A stretch of 64,000 bases of DNA from Azospirillum brasilense (GTDB lineage: Bacteria > Pseudomonadota > Alphaproteobacteria > Azospirillales > Azospirillaceae). Below the pieces are notes generated by a model. The model saw only the letters and a list, made by a program, of their open reading frames with translations. It had not been told where the DNA came from and ran no database searches. The position numbers were made by a program, and so were the translations under genes. The DNA lies in NCBI RefSeq assembly GCF_008365405.1, contig NZ_QOKV01000017.1:62001-126000 (forward strand). The letters run 5' to 3'. Each line of letters begins with the position of its first letter. Within the stretch, counting starts at the first letter, position 1. This document shows positions 43,448-52,326 of this stretch, one piece after another.

Positions 43448-46108
43448 ATGCCTGTCACCACGCTCGCAGACCTCAACGACCTCGTCCTTCGGGTTCGGGA
43501 GGCGCAGCGGATCTACGCCGGCTTTCCGCAGGACACCGTGGACCGCATCTTCCGCAGCGCCGCCCTGGCCGCGGCCAACGCGCGCATCCCGCTGGCGAAG
43601 CTGGCGGTTGCCGAGACTCGCATGGGCGTGATGGAGGACAAGGTCGTCAAGAACCACTTCGCCTCCGAATACATCTACAACAAGTACAAGGACGAGAAGA
43701 CCTGCGGCATCCTCGAGGAGGACCCGGAATACGGCATCATGACGATCGCCGAGCCGGTGGGCCTGATCTGCGCCATCGTGCCGACCACCAACCCGACCTC
43801 GACCGCCATCTTCAAGGCGCTGATCAGCCTGAAGACGCGCAACGGCATCGTCTTCTCGCCGCACCCCCGCGCCCGCAAGGCGACCTGCGAGGCCGCGCGG
43901 ATCGTGCTTCAGGCGGCGGTGGAGGCCGGCGCGCCGACGGACATCATCGGCTGGATCGACGAGCCTTCGGTGGAGTTGTCGAACGCGGTGATGCACCACC
44001 CCGACATCAACCTGATCCTGGCGACCGGCGGGCCGGGGATGGTCAAGGCGGCCTATTCCTCGGGCAAGCCGGCCATCGGCGTCGGCGCCGGCAACACCCC
44101 GGCGGTGATCGACGAGTTCGCCGACATCAAGCGGGCCGTCGCCTCCATCCTGATGTCCAAGACCTTCGACAACGGCGTGGTCTGCGCGTCGGAGCAGTCG
44201 GCCATCGTCGTGGATTCCGTCTATGACGCGGTGCGCGACCGCTTCGCCCACCATGGCGGCCACATCCTGTCGGCGGCGGACGCCGACGCGGTGCGCAAGG
44301 TGCTGCTGAAGAACGGCGCGCTGAACGCCGACATCGTCGGCCAGTCGGCCGGCGCCATCGCCGCCATGGCCGGGGTGAGCGTTCCCGCCCACACCAAGGT
44401 GCTGATCGCCGAGGTCGAGGCGGTGACCGAGGACGAGCCCTTCGCCCACGAGAAGCTGTCGCCGACCCTGGCGCTCTACCGCGCCCGCGACTTCATGGAC
44501 GCCTGCGACAAGGCGGCGGCGCTGGTCGTGCTGGGCGGCATCGGCCACACCTCCGCCCTCTACACCGACCAGGACCAGCAGCCGGAGCGTATCCGCCATT
44601 TCGGGCAGGCGATGAAGACGGCGCGCATCCTGATCAACACGCCGTCGTCGCAGGGCGGCATCGGCGACCTCTACAATTTCCGGCTGGCGCCGTCGCTGAC
44701 GCTCGGCTGCGGTTCGTGGGGCGGCAACTCGATCTCCGAGAATGTCGGGCCGCAGCACCTCATCAACCGCAAGACCGTGGCGAAGAGGGCCGAGAACATG
44801 CTGTGGCACAAGCTGCCGAAATCCATCTACTTCCGCCGCGGCTGCCTGCCCTTCGCGCTGGAGGAGCTGCGCGGCAAGAAGCGCTGCCTGATCGTCACCG
44901 ACCGCTTCCTGTTCGAGAACGGCCACGTCGACGAGACCGTGCGCATCCTCAAGGGGCTGGGCCTCGCCGTGGAGACCTTCTTCGAGGTCGCCGCCGACCC
45001 CACCCTGGCGGTGGTGCGGCGCGGGCTGGCGCTCGCCAACGCCTTCCAGCCGGACGTCATCCTGGCGCTGGGCGGCGGCTCGCCGATGGACGCGGCCAAG
45101 ATCATGTGGGTGATGTACGAGGCGCCGGACGTCGCCTTCGAGGATCTGGCCCTGCGCTTCATGGACATCCGCAAGCGCATCTACACCTTCCCGAAGCTGG
45201 GGGTGAAGGCGCAGTTCGTGGCCGTCCCGACCACGTCCGGCACCGGGTCGGAGGTGACGCCCTTCGCCGTGGTGACCGACGAGCGCACCGGCATCAAGTA
45301 CCCGATCGCGGATTATGAACTGACGCCGAACATGGCGATCATCGACGCCAATCTGGTGATGGACATGCCGAAGGGCCTGACCGCCGCCGGCGGCATCGAC
45401 GCGGTGACCCACGCGCTGGAGGCCTACGTCTCCGTCCTGGCGAACGAGTACACCGACGGGCAGGCGCTGCAGGCGCTGAAGCTGCTGAAGGAGCATTTGC
45501 CCTCCGCCTACGCAAACGGCGCCAAGGACCCCAAGGCGCGGGAGCAGGTGCACAGCGCCGCCACGCTGGCCGGCATCGCCTTCGCCAACGCCTTCCTCGG
45601 CGTCTGCCATTCGATGGCGCACAAGCTGGGGGCGGAGTTCCACCTGCCGCACGGCGTCGCCAACGCCCTGCTGATCGCCAACGTCATCCGCTACAACGCC
45701 GCCGACATTCCGACCAAGCAGACCGCCTTCAGCCAGTACGACCGGCCCAAGGGCGTCGCCCGCTACGCCGAGATTGCCCGGCACCTCGGCCTCGGCGGCA
45801 GCCGCGACCATGAGCGGGTGGAAACGCTGGTGGCCTGGGTGGAGGAACTGAAGCGCACGCTGGACATCCCGGCCTCGATCCAGGCCGCCGGGGTACCGGA
45901 GGCGGAGTTCCTGGCCCGGCTGGACGCCATCGCCGAGGCCGCTTTCGACGACCAGTGCACCGGCGCCAACCCGCGCTTCCCGCTGGTCGCGGAGATCCGC
46001 CAGCTCCTGCTCGACAGCTACTACGGCCGCGCCTACGCCGAGGGGGTGGAGCGTGAGCCGGACGCCAAGGCCGAGCGCAAGCCGGTGGCGCTGGTCCGTT
46101 CGCGCTGA
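43448..46108 (+). CDS. adhE: Bifunctional aldehyde-alcohol dehydrogenase
   Basis: An 886-residue AdhE, near the E. coli length of 891. The N-terminal half is a CoA-acylating aldehyde dehydrogenase with Cys246 in FDNGVVCASEQSA. The C-terminal half (from about residue 455) is an iron-dependent alcohol dehydrogenase with GGGSPMDAAKIMW and the metal-site histidines in NAFLGVCHSMAHKLGAEFHLPHG. It interconverts acetyl-CoA and ethanol with NADH in fermentation or ethanol use. The ATG at 43448 has GAGG about nine bases ahead; the open frame extends back to 43262 but that part lacks similarity. A strong terminator follows. Confidence 0.95.
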   Translation: MPVTTLADLNDLVLRVREAQRIYAGFPQDTVDRIFRSAALAAANARIPLAKLAVAETRMGVMEDKVVKNHFASEYIYNKYKDEKTCGILEEDPEYGIMTIAEPVGLICAIVPTTNPTSTAIFKALISLKTRNGIVFSPHPRARKATCEAARIVLQAAVEAGAPTDIIGWIDEPSVELSNAVMHHPDINLILATGGPGMVKAAYSSGKPAIGVGAGNTPAVIDEFADIKRAVASILMSKTFDNGVVCASEQSAIVVDSVYDAVRDRFAHHGGHILSAADADAVRKVLLKNGALNADIVGQSAGAIAAMAGVSVPAHTKVLIAEVEAVTEDEPFAHEKLSPTLALYRARDFMDACDKAAALVVLGGIGHTSALYTDQDQQPERIRHFGQAMKTARILINTPSSQGGIGDLYNFRLAPSLTLGCGSWGGNSISENVGPQHLINRKTVAKRAENMLWHKLPKSIYFRRGCLPFALEELRGKKRCLIVTDRFLFENGHVDETVRILKGLGLAVETFFEVAADPTLAVVRRGLALANAFQPDVILALGGGSPMDAAKIMWVMYEAPDVAFEDLALRFMDIRKRIYTFPKLGVKAQFVAVPTTSGTGSEVTPFAVVTDERTGIKYPIADYELTPNMAIIDANLVMDMPKGLTAAGGIDAVTHALEAYVSVLANEYTDGQALQALKLLKEHLPSAYANGAKDPKAREQVHSAATLAGIAFANAFLGVCHSMAHKLGAEFHLPHGVANALLIANVIRYNAADIPTKQTAFSQYDRPKGVARYAEIARHLGLGGSRDHERVETLVAWVEELKRTLDIPASIQAAGVPEAEFLARLDAIAEAAFDDQCTGANPRFPLVAEIRQLLLDSYYGRAYAEGVEREPDAKAERKPVALVRSR

Positions 46109-46134
46109 GTCTTTCACTGTGATTGAGGCCTGAT

Positions 46135-46182
46135 GGGCCGCCCGACGCCGGGGAACCAGACGCCGGGCGGCCCTTTCTTTTG
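46135..46182 (+). terminator. Terminator after adhE
   Basis: The stem GGGCCGCCCG (46135-46144) pairs perfectly with CGGGCGGCCC (46164-46173) and is followed by TTTCTTTTG. It begins 26 bases after the adhE stop. Confidence 0.9.
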
Positions 46183-46401
46183 TCCGGAAAAAAAGCCGGT
46201 CTGCCGAAGACTTCACGCCCTGACGCCATGAAGCGTCGATTGGCTGTGAACTCATTGTCTGAAACGGCGGCAGGTGATTCCGGTCATGATTCGATCCTAT
46301 CAATCCGATTACCGCCATCGCGGCTCCGCGATGCATGCATTCGTCTTCAAAGTCCGGCGTCCGCGGAAGACACGGCACGGCTTTACCAAGGAGGCGGTGC
46401 G

Positions 46402-48039
46402 ATGACTCTGTCGGTCGGTGGCGCGCTGGACGAGATCCTGCACCCGGCCTCGGCCGATTTCCGCAGCCTGCCGGAGCTGATCAGCGGGCTGATGGGCCGG
46501 CTGGCCGACCGCGCGCCGCTGCGCGGCGGGGCGTTGTGGCTCCAGGACATGGGCACGCTGGTGCTCGCCCAGGACCGGGCGGGCGGCCGCCTCTGCTGGA
46601 CGGCGGGCGGCGACCCCAACGACGCCGCGGCCGATCCGGAGGCGGTGGTGGTGCCCATCACCTACGCCGACGCGCCGGTCGGCGAGATGCGGCTGGTCCT
46701 CGACCGAGCGTCGGACGGCGCCGCGCCCGAGGCGCCCATCCTGCAGGACGTCGCACGCCAGTGCGGCTATCTGGCCAAGCGCTACGAGGTGCGGCGCTGG
46801 GCGGAGCGGCGGTTCGGCCGGCCCCTGCTGATGGTCGGCATGAGCCGGGCGCTGCGCGAGCTGGACGCCTTCCTGGAGCAGGCCGCCCACAGCGCGCTGC
46901 CCGTCCTGCTGACCGGGGAGTTCGGAACCGAGAAGGCGCAGTTCGCCGCAGCGATCCACGGCTGCGGGCCGCGGCGCGACGGACCCTTCGTCCAGGTCAA
47001 CGGCGCGGACCCGGCGGGGACACCCGCCGACTGGGTCGCGCGGGCCGCCGGGGGCACGCTGTTCCTCAGCGGCGTCGACGAGATGACGCCGGCCCTTCAG
47101 GGGCAGATCGTCCAGCACATGCCCTCCCAACTCGGCCAATGGCTCGACGCGCCGGGGGGCTGGACGCTGTCCGCCAACGGGGCAGGCAATGGGATGGTCA
47201 ACGGGATGGCAAACGGGACCGGGGGGCCGCGGGTCATCGCCTCGACCACCGCCGACCTGCGGCGGCTGGCGGAGGAGGGGCGCTTCTCCCGCCCGCTGCT
47301 GGCCGAGCTGGATTTCCTGTGCGCCACCGTGCCGCCGCTGCGCGACCGGCCGGCGGACATCGAGCCGTTGGTCCTCGCCGCCCTCGACCGCCACGGCGGG
47401 CGCGCCGACGAGACGCGGACCGACGAGCTGATCGCCCTATGCAAGGCCCACAGCTGGCCGGAGAACCTGTTCGAGCTGGAGCGGGTGATCGCCCGGCTGG
47501 CGGTGATGACCGGGGGCCGGCCGATCCGCCATGGCGATGTGCGCCGCCACGCCCCCTGGATGGTCGGCGGCGCCATGCCGGCGGAACCGGCGCCTGCCGC
47601 TCATCCGGACGCCGTGCCGGTTCCCCCGCCGGCTCCCTCGCCCGCGGACCATTGGGTGCGCTGCGCGCTGACCCGCGACCAGGACGCTTTGGCCCGGCTG
47701 CACGGCGGCCTGCGCAAGGCGCTGCTGTTCTTGGGCGAGCGCTTCGCCGATCCGATCACGCTGGACGCGTTGTCGCGGCAGGCGCATGTCAGCCCGTCCC
47801 ACCTCAGCTACCTGTTCCGGACGGAGCTTCAGACCTCCTTCAAGGGTCTGCTTGGCCGCATTCGCATCCACAAGGCGCGGGAACTTCTGGCCGCCGACCG
47901 ACGGTTGCCCATCACCGAGGTGGCGATGAGCGTCGGGTACGGCGACCTCAGCCATTTCGAGAAAAGCTTCCGCCGCCTCGTCGGGGAAAGCCCGCGCGAG
48001 TATCGGCGCAACCTGAGCGGAGCCGCCGTGCGCGGGTGA
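46402..48039 (+). CDS. AraC-type regulator fused to a degenerate NtrC-like AAA domain
   Basis: A 545-residue protein. A GAF-like region (residues 1-130) is followed by a sigma-54-activator-like AAA core whose Walker A is GEFGTEKAQ instead of GESGTGKE and which lacks the GAFTGA loop. Recognisable remnants include PFVQVNGAD, GGTLFLSGVDEM and PPLRDRPADIEPLV. A proline-rich linker and a C-terminal AraC double HTH follow (ITLDALSRQAHVSPSHLSYLFR; ITEVAMSVGYGDLSHFEKSFRR). AAGGAGG precedes the ATG. Loss of ATPase and sigma-54 contact residues suggests a sensor scaffold. It lies downstream of adhE and may regulate it; this is a guess from position. Confidence 0.8.
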   Translation: MTLSVGGALDEILHPASADFRSLPELISGLMGRLADRAPLRGGALWLQDMGTLVLAQDRAGGRLCWTAGGDPNDAAADPEAVVVPITYADAPVGEMRLVLDRASDGAAPEAPILQDVARQCGYLAKRYEVRRWAERRFGRPLLMVGMSRALRELDAFLEQAAHSALPVLLTGEFGTEKAQFAAAIHGCGPRRDGPFVQVNGADPAGTPADWVARAAGGTLFLSGVDEMTPALQGQIVQHMPSQLGQWLDAPGGWTLSANGAGNGMVNGMANGTGGPRVIASTTADLRRLAEEGRFSRPLLAELDFLCATVPPLRDRPADIEPLVLAALDRHGGRADETRTDELIALCKAHSWPENLFELERVIARLAVMTGGRPIRHGDVRRHAPWMVGGAMPAEPAPAAHPDAVPVPPPAPSPADHWVRCALTRDQDALARLHGGLRKALLFLGERFADPITLDALSRQAHVSPSHLSYLFRTELQTSFKGLLGRIRIHKARELLAADRRLPITEVAMSVGYGDLSHFEKSFRRLVGESPREYRRNLSGAAVRG

Positions 48040-48342
48040 ACCGATCACCACCGGCGGGGTGGCCGTCGCGCCCCCTGCCGGTAAAACGTCCGCAACCTGT
48101 GGGAATGCTCATCGTCATGCGCCCGCACCACGCTTTCGCGAACCGACCGGGTGGTGTCGGACAGGGCGGCGACGGGCAAGGGAGGCCTCACGCTCCACCC
48201 GCAGCCAGCCGGTCCGGGACGTCATGCGGGACGTCTTTCGGCCCGGTTGGGGACATGTTCGGAAATGGGCGGAAACGCGCCCGTGCTCCGAAGGAGCCGC
48301 GCGGCGTCGCGGTCCCTCCGGAGCGGCGGATCGTCCGGGGCT
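48040..48342. other. Intergenic, no gene seen
   Basis: About 300 GC-rich bases between converging genes. No clear terminator, RNA gene or conserved frame is visible. Confidence 0.4.
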
Positions 48343-48870
48343 TTACAGGGCCGGGTCGCTCTTGCTGTTCATCGCCCGCGCGATCTGGGCGCTGGCCGCG
48401 GCCATGGCCTGTTGCGCGGCCTCGTTGGCCGCGGTGACGGCCTTCTGCTGCTGCTCGCTGGCCTGCTGCATCGCCTGACCGCCGGCGCCGGTTCCGCTGG
48501 CCGCCTGGAGCGCCTGCGACATCGCCTCGTTCGCCTGGGACATCGCGTCCTGTTCGTCGGAGTGGCCGCCGGGGTGGGCGGTCAGGCCGGGGATCGCCTC
48601 CACCGCGTGGCCGGCAAGCTGGATGGCCTGCTCGACGGCGGCCAGCGCCTGCTCGGCGGCGGCGTTCACGCTCTTCACCGCGTGGTCGAGCAGTGCGCTG
48701 GCGATTTCGGCGGGCGTCCTGGTGCCCGCCTCGAACGGTGCCGTATCGGGTGCCGTGACGGCCGGCGGCGCTGCATTCTCTGCGGGCATGGCCGGAGCCG
48801 ACGTGTCCGGCGCCGCCGGAGTGGGCGCCGCGTCAGGGGTCGGGCTGCTGGGGGGCTGGGAAACGGCCAT
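48343..48870 (-). CDS. Accessory protein of the R-body locus (Ala/Gln-rich)
   Basis: A 175-residue protein with a proline/alanine-rich N-terminal 55 residues and a helical, alanine- and glutamine-rich rest (AEQALAAVEQAIQLAGHAVEA; MQQASEQQQKAVTAANEAAQQAMAAASAQIARAMN). The composition and NAAxQA heptads resemble RebB-type small proteins, and it is the last gene of the minus-strand reb cluster. Its role is unknown; it may be a structural or scaffold component. Confidence 0.6.
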   Translation of the reverse strand: MAVSQPPSSPTPDAAPTPAAPDTSAPAMPAENAAPPAVTAPDTAPFEAGTRTPAEIASALLDHAVKSVNAAAEQALAAVEQAIQLAGHAVEAIPGLTAHPGGHSDEQDAMSQANEAMSQALQAASGTGAGGQAMQQASEQQQKAVTAANEAAQQAMAAASAQIARAMNSKSDPAL

Positions 48871-49004
48871 CCTTCGATCTCCTTCGTCCGGGTTGGTTTT
48901 GCGGTGGGCGTGCCGCCGGGGCCGTCGGCGTCTCCGTGGCTGGCGCGGATGGCGCAGAGGGCGGTGCAGAAGGGGCCGCCCCGGTCACCGTCTGTTGACG
49001 CGGG

Positions 49005-50072
49005 TCAGGCGGCGTCGGCAGTGCTGGTGGTGGGGGGATCGGGGCGAAAGCAGCGCAGCGAGATCACCCCCGCGGCCCCCATCTGGATTTCCGCCTGGTT
49101 GCCCTTGCCGATGACGGGGAAGAGACAGGACGCACCGTCCTGTCCCATGATGCCGCGCTGCGGTGGCGTCGCCGACAGCAAGGCCTGAGCCCCGGCCAGA
49201 TAACCCGCCACCAGAACCCGCACCGCGTCGCCGGTCTCGTCCCGGAAGCCCGTGTCGCGGACGATCTGCAAGGCCCCGTCCGACAGGCGGGCGAAGCCGA
49301 TCGGCCGGCCGCGCTTCTGCCAGTCGGAGACGGCCCGCGCCACCTCCGCCGGAGCGGCCAGCGGGCCGACCTGCGGGCATTCCAGAAAGCCGAACAGCTG
49401 CGGCAGGATGGTGTCCAGCGCGCCGCCGGCCCGTTTCTTCCGGTCGTCCGGCGTCGCGGTCAGGGAGCCCAGCCGGTTCACGTAGATCAGATAGAACTGA
49501 TAATAGTCCGCGAACTCCTGCACGGTGCGCGCCTGCTCCACCGCGAAGGCGGCCGCCTCCTTCTGAAGCTCGGGGTTCGCCGTTCCCTGGCTTTCCTTGC
49601 GGTAGAGCAGCTCCTGCACCGCCAACTGTTCCTCGAAGCCCATGAACTGGAAGACCGGAGCCCCGGAGACTCCCAACCCCGAGAGGAAGGACGCGCCGGC
49701 GGCGAAGTCGTCCTGGGTCAGCAGGTTGTGGTCGGCGAGGATGCGCTTGACCTGGGCCGACACCGTGGCGCTGGCGTCGCCGGATTCGGCGTCGGCCAGC
49801 GTGCGCAGGCTGTCCACCCCCAGCGTCATCAGCTTCACCGGGCTGACCAACAGCTTCAGATTGGGCAGCAGGGCCAGCCGCGTCGCGTGAAGACCCTGCT
49901 GGACCTGCTCCACGAGCGTGCTCTCGTCCGGAAAACCGTAGCGCGGGCCGGCGTTGCTGATGGCCCAGTCGAGCCACTCAGACCCGCCATCGATGAAGGC
50001 GAGCGCAAGCCGCCCCAGGTCGGTGAGCCCGGCGCGGTTCTGGATCATCTTGTTGGCGACAGAGACGGTCAT
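49005..50072 (-). CDS. Conserved-looking R-body locus protein, unknown function
   Basis: A 355-residue protein without signal peptide or membrane helix. It opens with SVANKMIQNRAGLTDLGRLALAFIDGG and is mostly helical, with a C-terminal part (AEIQMGAAGVISLRCFRPDPPT) that may form strands. No known domain is recognised. It lies 22 bases downstream of a small Reb-like gene and within the reb cluster, so a role in R-body assembly, control or packaging is possible. It is much larger than Reb structural proteins. Confidence 0.65.
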   Translation of the reverse strand: MTVSVANKMIQNRAGLTDLGRLALAFIDGGSEWLDWAISNAGPRYGFPDESTLVEQVQQGLHATRLALLPNLKLLVSPVKLMTLGVDSLRTLADAESGDASATVSAQVKRILADHNLLTQDDFAAGASFLSGLGVSGAPVFQFMGFEEQLAVQELLYRKESQGTANPELQKEAAAFAVEQARTVQEFADYYQFYLIYVNRLGSLTATPDDRKKRAGGALDTILPQLFGFLECPQVGPLAAPAEVARAVSDWQKRGRPIGFARLSDGALQIVRDTGFRDETGDAVRVLVAGYLAGAQALLSATPPQRGIMGQDGASCLFPVIGKGNQAEIQMGAAGVISLRCFRPDPPTTSTADAA

Positions 50073-50094
50073 GGTGGGGACACCTGCGTAAGGG

Positions 50095-50445
50095 TCAGCT
50101 CGACGGGAAGCTATTCAGGACCGTGGAGGCCGCGGTACCGATGCTGGTGAAGTCGTTGGCGGCGCTCGTCATCATTCCCTGGGCCTGGGTCAGGGCGGTG
50201 ACGTATTTCGGATCACCCGTCGCCAGGAGCTGCGCCATCGCCACGCCGATCGCCGTGGTGGCGATGGTCGAGACGTTGCGCAGCGTGTCCGTCGCATCCT
50301 GCACAGCCATGGCCGTGGACTGGGCGACCGCCTGATAGGCTTTCCCAGCGCCGCTGGTGGTGACGACCTGTGGGCTCATGGTCGCCGTCTGCGTCTGGTT
50401 TATGACGTCAATGATCTGCGCATTGACCTTCGTGGGCTCCGACAT
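50095..50445 (-). CDS. Reb-like small protein
   Basis: A 116-residue protein beginning MSEPTKVNAQIIDVINQTQTATMSPQ. The N-terminal VNAQIIDVINQTQ corresponds to the VNxQITDSVxQxN opening of RebB proteins, and the middle (AVAQSTAMAVQDATDTLRN) matches their helical core, but the rest is diverged. Part of the minus-strand reb operon. Confidence 0.65.
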   Translation of the reverse strand: MSEPTKVNAQIIDVINQTQTATMSPQVVTTSGAGKAYQAVAQSTAMAVQDATDTLRNVSTIATTAIGVAMAQLLATGDPKYVTALTQAQGMMTSAANDFTSIGTAASTVLNSFPSS

Positions 50446-50506
50446 GAAGGCTCCTTGCTCGTTGTGGCCTGGACGGCCGGCCGCTGGGAAATGGGCGCGG
50501 GGTCAA

Positions 50507-50974
50507 TCACGACCCGCCGCTGACGGTGCTGTTTCCGGTGCCGCCGGCGACGGTGCCGTTTCCGGTTCCACCGGCGACGGTGCTGTTTCCAGCGCCGCTG
50601 GTGACGGTGCTGTTCCCGGCGGCGCCGGTGACCGTGGAGGGCAGGGTGGTGAGCGAGGTCGTCAGCAGCGGCGTCAGCGGCTGCAGCGGCGACGCGTTGC
50701 CCCCGGAGGTGGACGAGCCCGAGGGCGGCGGCGGGGGCGTGGTGGGGAAGGGCACGGCCAGCATCTTGGCGCAGGCGGCGGTGACCGCGGCGGAATTGAC
50801 CATGCCGGCGTTCTGCTGGCGGTGCACGGCGTTGTGCATCGCCATGCCGAGCGTCTCGACCATCACGGCGTCGAGCATGGCGAACGACTGCGCGGGGGAC
50901 TGTCCCGTCAGAAGCGTGACGATGTCCGACGTCGCGTCGATCACCTGGGTGTTCACGGTGCCTTCGTCGCTCAT
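50507..50974 (-). CDS. Reb-like protein with repetitive Gly/Thr/Ser-rich tail
   Basis: A 155-residue protein. The first 75 residues are Reb-like (VNTQVIDATSDIVTLL; LDAVMVETLGMAMHNAVHRQQNAGMV). The tail consists of short near-repeats (GAGNSTVAGGTGNGTVAGGT-type, unit about seven residues). Its ATG overlaps the stop of the upstream Reb-like gene (ATGA). The tail may project from or crosslink the ribbon; this is speculation. Confidence 0.65.
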   Translation of the reverse strand: MSDEGTVNTQVIDATSDIVTLLTGQSPAQSFAMLDAVMVETLGMAMHNAVHRQQNAGMVNSAAVTAACAKMLAVPFPTTPPPPPSGSSTSGGNASPLQPLTPLLTTSLTTLPSTVTGAAGNSTVTSGAGNSTVAGGTGNGTVAGGTGNSTVSGGS

Positions 50975-51204
50975 GATTTTGCGGTTCCCTTGGTGATGAT
51001 CAGCGTGAGGACCTGGGCGAGCGCGGCCTCGGTGATGACCTGGGCGCGCTGCTGGTTGGCGACGGCGTTCTGCATGGCCAGGCCGAGGCTGTCGGCCATG
51101 GCGACGTAGGTCATGTCCATCGCCAGGGATGGGGTCAGGCCAAGCGGTATCGCCGTGTTCGCCGCGACCGATCCGGCAAGGCTGGCGGAGCTTCCATCCG
51201 GCAT
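50971..51204 (-). CDS. Reb-like small protein
   Basis: A 77-residue helical protein (LGLTPSLAMDMTYVAMADSLGLAMQNAVANQQRAQVITEAA) with the RebB-style core MxxAVANQQ. Its stop overlaps the next gene start (ATGA). Lower similarity to the four clear RebB copies but the same length class and operon. Confidence 0.65.
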   Translation of the reverse strand: MPDGSSASLAGSVAANTAIPLGLTPSLAMDMTYVAMADSLGLAMQNAVANQQRAQVITEAALAQVLTLIITKGTAKS

Positions 51205-51329
51205 TCACACACTCCAGCCTTCAGGCTCCCGCCACTGGCTCCTGTGGATACGGGCTTATGCGCGACCGGGCGCTTCAACCTGTGGCGGAGGCCGCCCCCG
51301 GTGTCCCGAGGGCGGCCCGCCGGCTCTCC

Positions 51330-51602
51330 TTAGGAGAGGCCCAGGATCTGGGTGGTGACGACGCCGGTCGAGGCCGTGTCCACCGAGTACAGGGTCGACA
51401 GACCCTGCGTGGTGGCCGCCTGCATCACCACGTAGGACTGCTGCTGGTTGTTCGTGGCGTTGTGGGCCGCGTTCGACAGCGCCTGGCTGGTGGCGACGAA
51501 CAGGTTGCCCATCGCAATGGCCGGGGCGTCGCCCAGGACCTTGGTGTTGACCTGGGAGACCGAGTCCGTGATCTGGTTGTTCAGGGCGGTCGGGAAAGCC
51601 AT
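51330..51602 (-). CDS. rebB: RebB-family R-body protein
   Basis: A 90-residue protein with the family signature VNTKVLGDAPAIAMGNLFVA...ALSNAAHNATNNQQQ and a C-terminal SVDTASTG segment. RebB-type proteins polymerise into R-bodies, coiled ribbons that extend when triggered. AGGAG precedes the ATG. One of four tandem copies; it differs from the others by Gln and Val changes in the core. Confidence 0.88.
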   Translation of the reverse strand: MAFPTALNNQITDSVSQVNTKVLGDAPAIAMGNLFVATSQALSNAAHNATNNQQQSYVVMQAATTQGLSTLYSVDTASTGVVTTQILGLS

Positions 51603-51698
51603 CGTGTTTGCTCCTTACATCAGATGTTGCGTTGGTTCGAGGCCAAAGCGCCGGCGGCGGTGCGGCGGACGGCGGCGGATGCCGCGTCCGCCGACCGG

Positions 51699-51965
51699 TC
51701 AGCCGAGGAGCTTCGACGTGGCGGCGCCGGTGGTCGCGGTGTCGATGGAGTAGAGCATCGCGACGCCCGTCGTCGTGGCGGCCTGCGCCGTGACGTACAT
51801 CTGCTGCTGCGCCAGGGTCGCGTTGTGGGCCGCGTTGGCCAGCGCCTGGGCGGTGGCCTGGTACAGGTTGCCCATGGCGATCGCCGGCGAGCTGCCAACG
51901 ACCTGGACGTTGCTCTGGGCTACAGAATCGGTGATCTGGCTGTTGACTGCCGTCGGGAAAGCCAT
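51699..51965 (-). CDS. rebB: RebB-family R-body protein
   Basis: An 88-residue paralogue: SQITDSVAQSNVQVVGSSPAIAMG, ALANAAHNATLAQQQMYVTAQAATTTG, ending in TAATSKLLG-type residues. It is the most diverged of the four clear copies (SS for DA at the VLGDAP position). Same strand and spacing as the others. Confidence 0.88.
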   Translation of the reverse strand: MAFPTAVNSQITDSVAQSNVQVVGSSPAIAMGNLYQATAQALANAAHNATLAQQQMYVTAQAATTTGVAMLYSIDTATTGAATSKLLG

Positions 51966-52056
51966 CTGACGTTATTCCTTGGCGAATGGTTCGGGATGGA
52001 TGGCCGGCGGCCCGTTCCGGATGCCCGCGGGCGCCCGGTTCCGGCCGGTCGGCTCA

Positions 52057-52326
52057 TCAGCTCCCCAGGATCGACTTGGTGGCCACGCCGGTGGAGGCGG
52101 TGTCGATCGAGTAGAGCGTGGCGACGCCCATGGTCGTGGCGGCCTGCATGGTCACGTAGGACTGCTGCTGGTTGTTGGTGGCGTTGTGGGCCGCGTTGGC
52201 CAGCGCCTGGGCCGTGGCCTGGAACAGGTTGCCCATGGCGATCGCCGGAGCGTCGCCCAGGACCTTGGTGTTGGCCTGGGTGACGGAATCGGTGATCTGG
52301 TCGTTCACGGCGGTCGGGAAAGCCAT
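52057..52326 (-). CDS. rebB: RebB-family R-body protein
   Basis: An 89-residue paralogue with VNDQITDSVTQANTKVLG and ALANAAHNATNNQQQSYVTMQAATTMG. Its first half is identical at DNA level, over 144 bases, to the upstream copy at 52427-52717, indicating very recent duplication or gene conversion. Confidence 0.9.
   Translation of the reverse strand: MAFPTAVNDQITDSVTQANTKVLGDAPAIAMGNLFQATAQALANAAHNATNNQQQSYVTMQAATTMGVATLYSIDTASTGVATKSILGS

Noticed and set aside
43133-46378. 1081-residue minus-strand frame
   Set aside because: Antisense to adhE; no signal, domain or ribosome-binding site.
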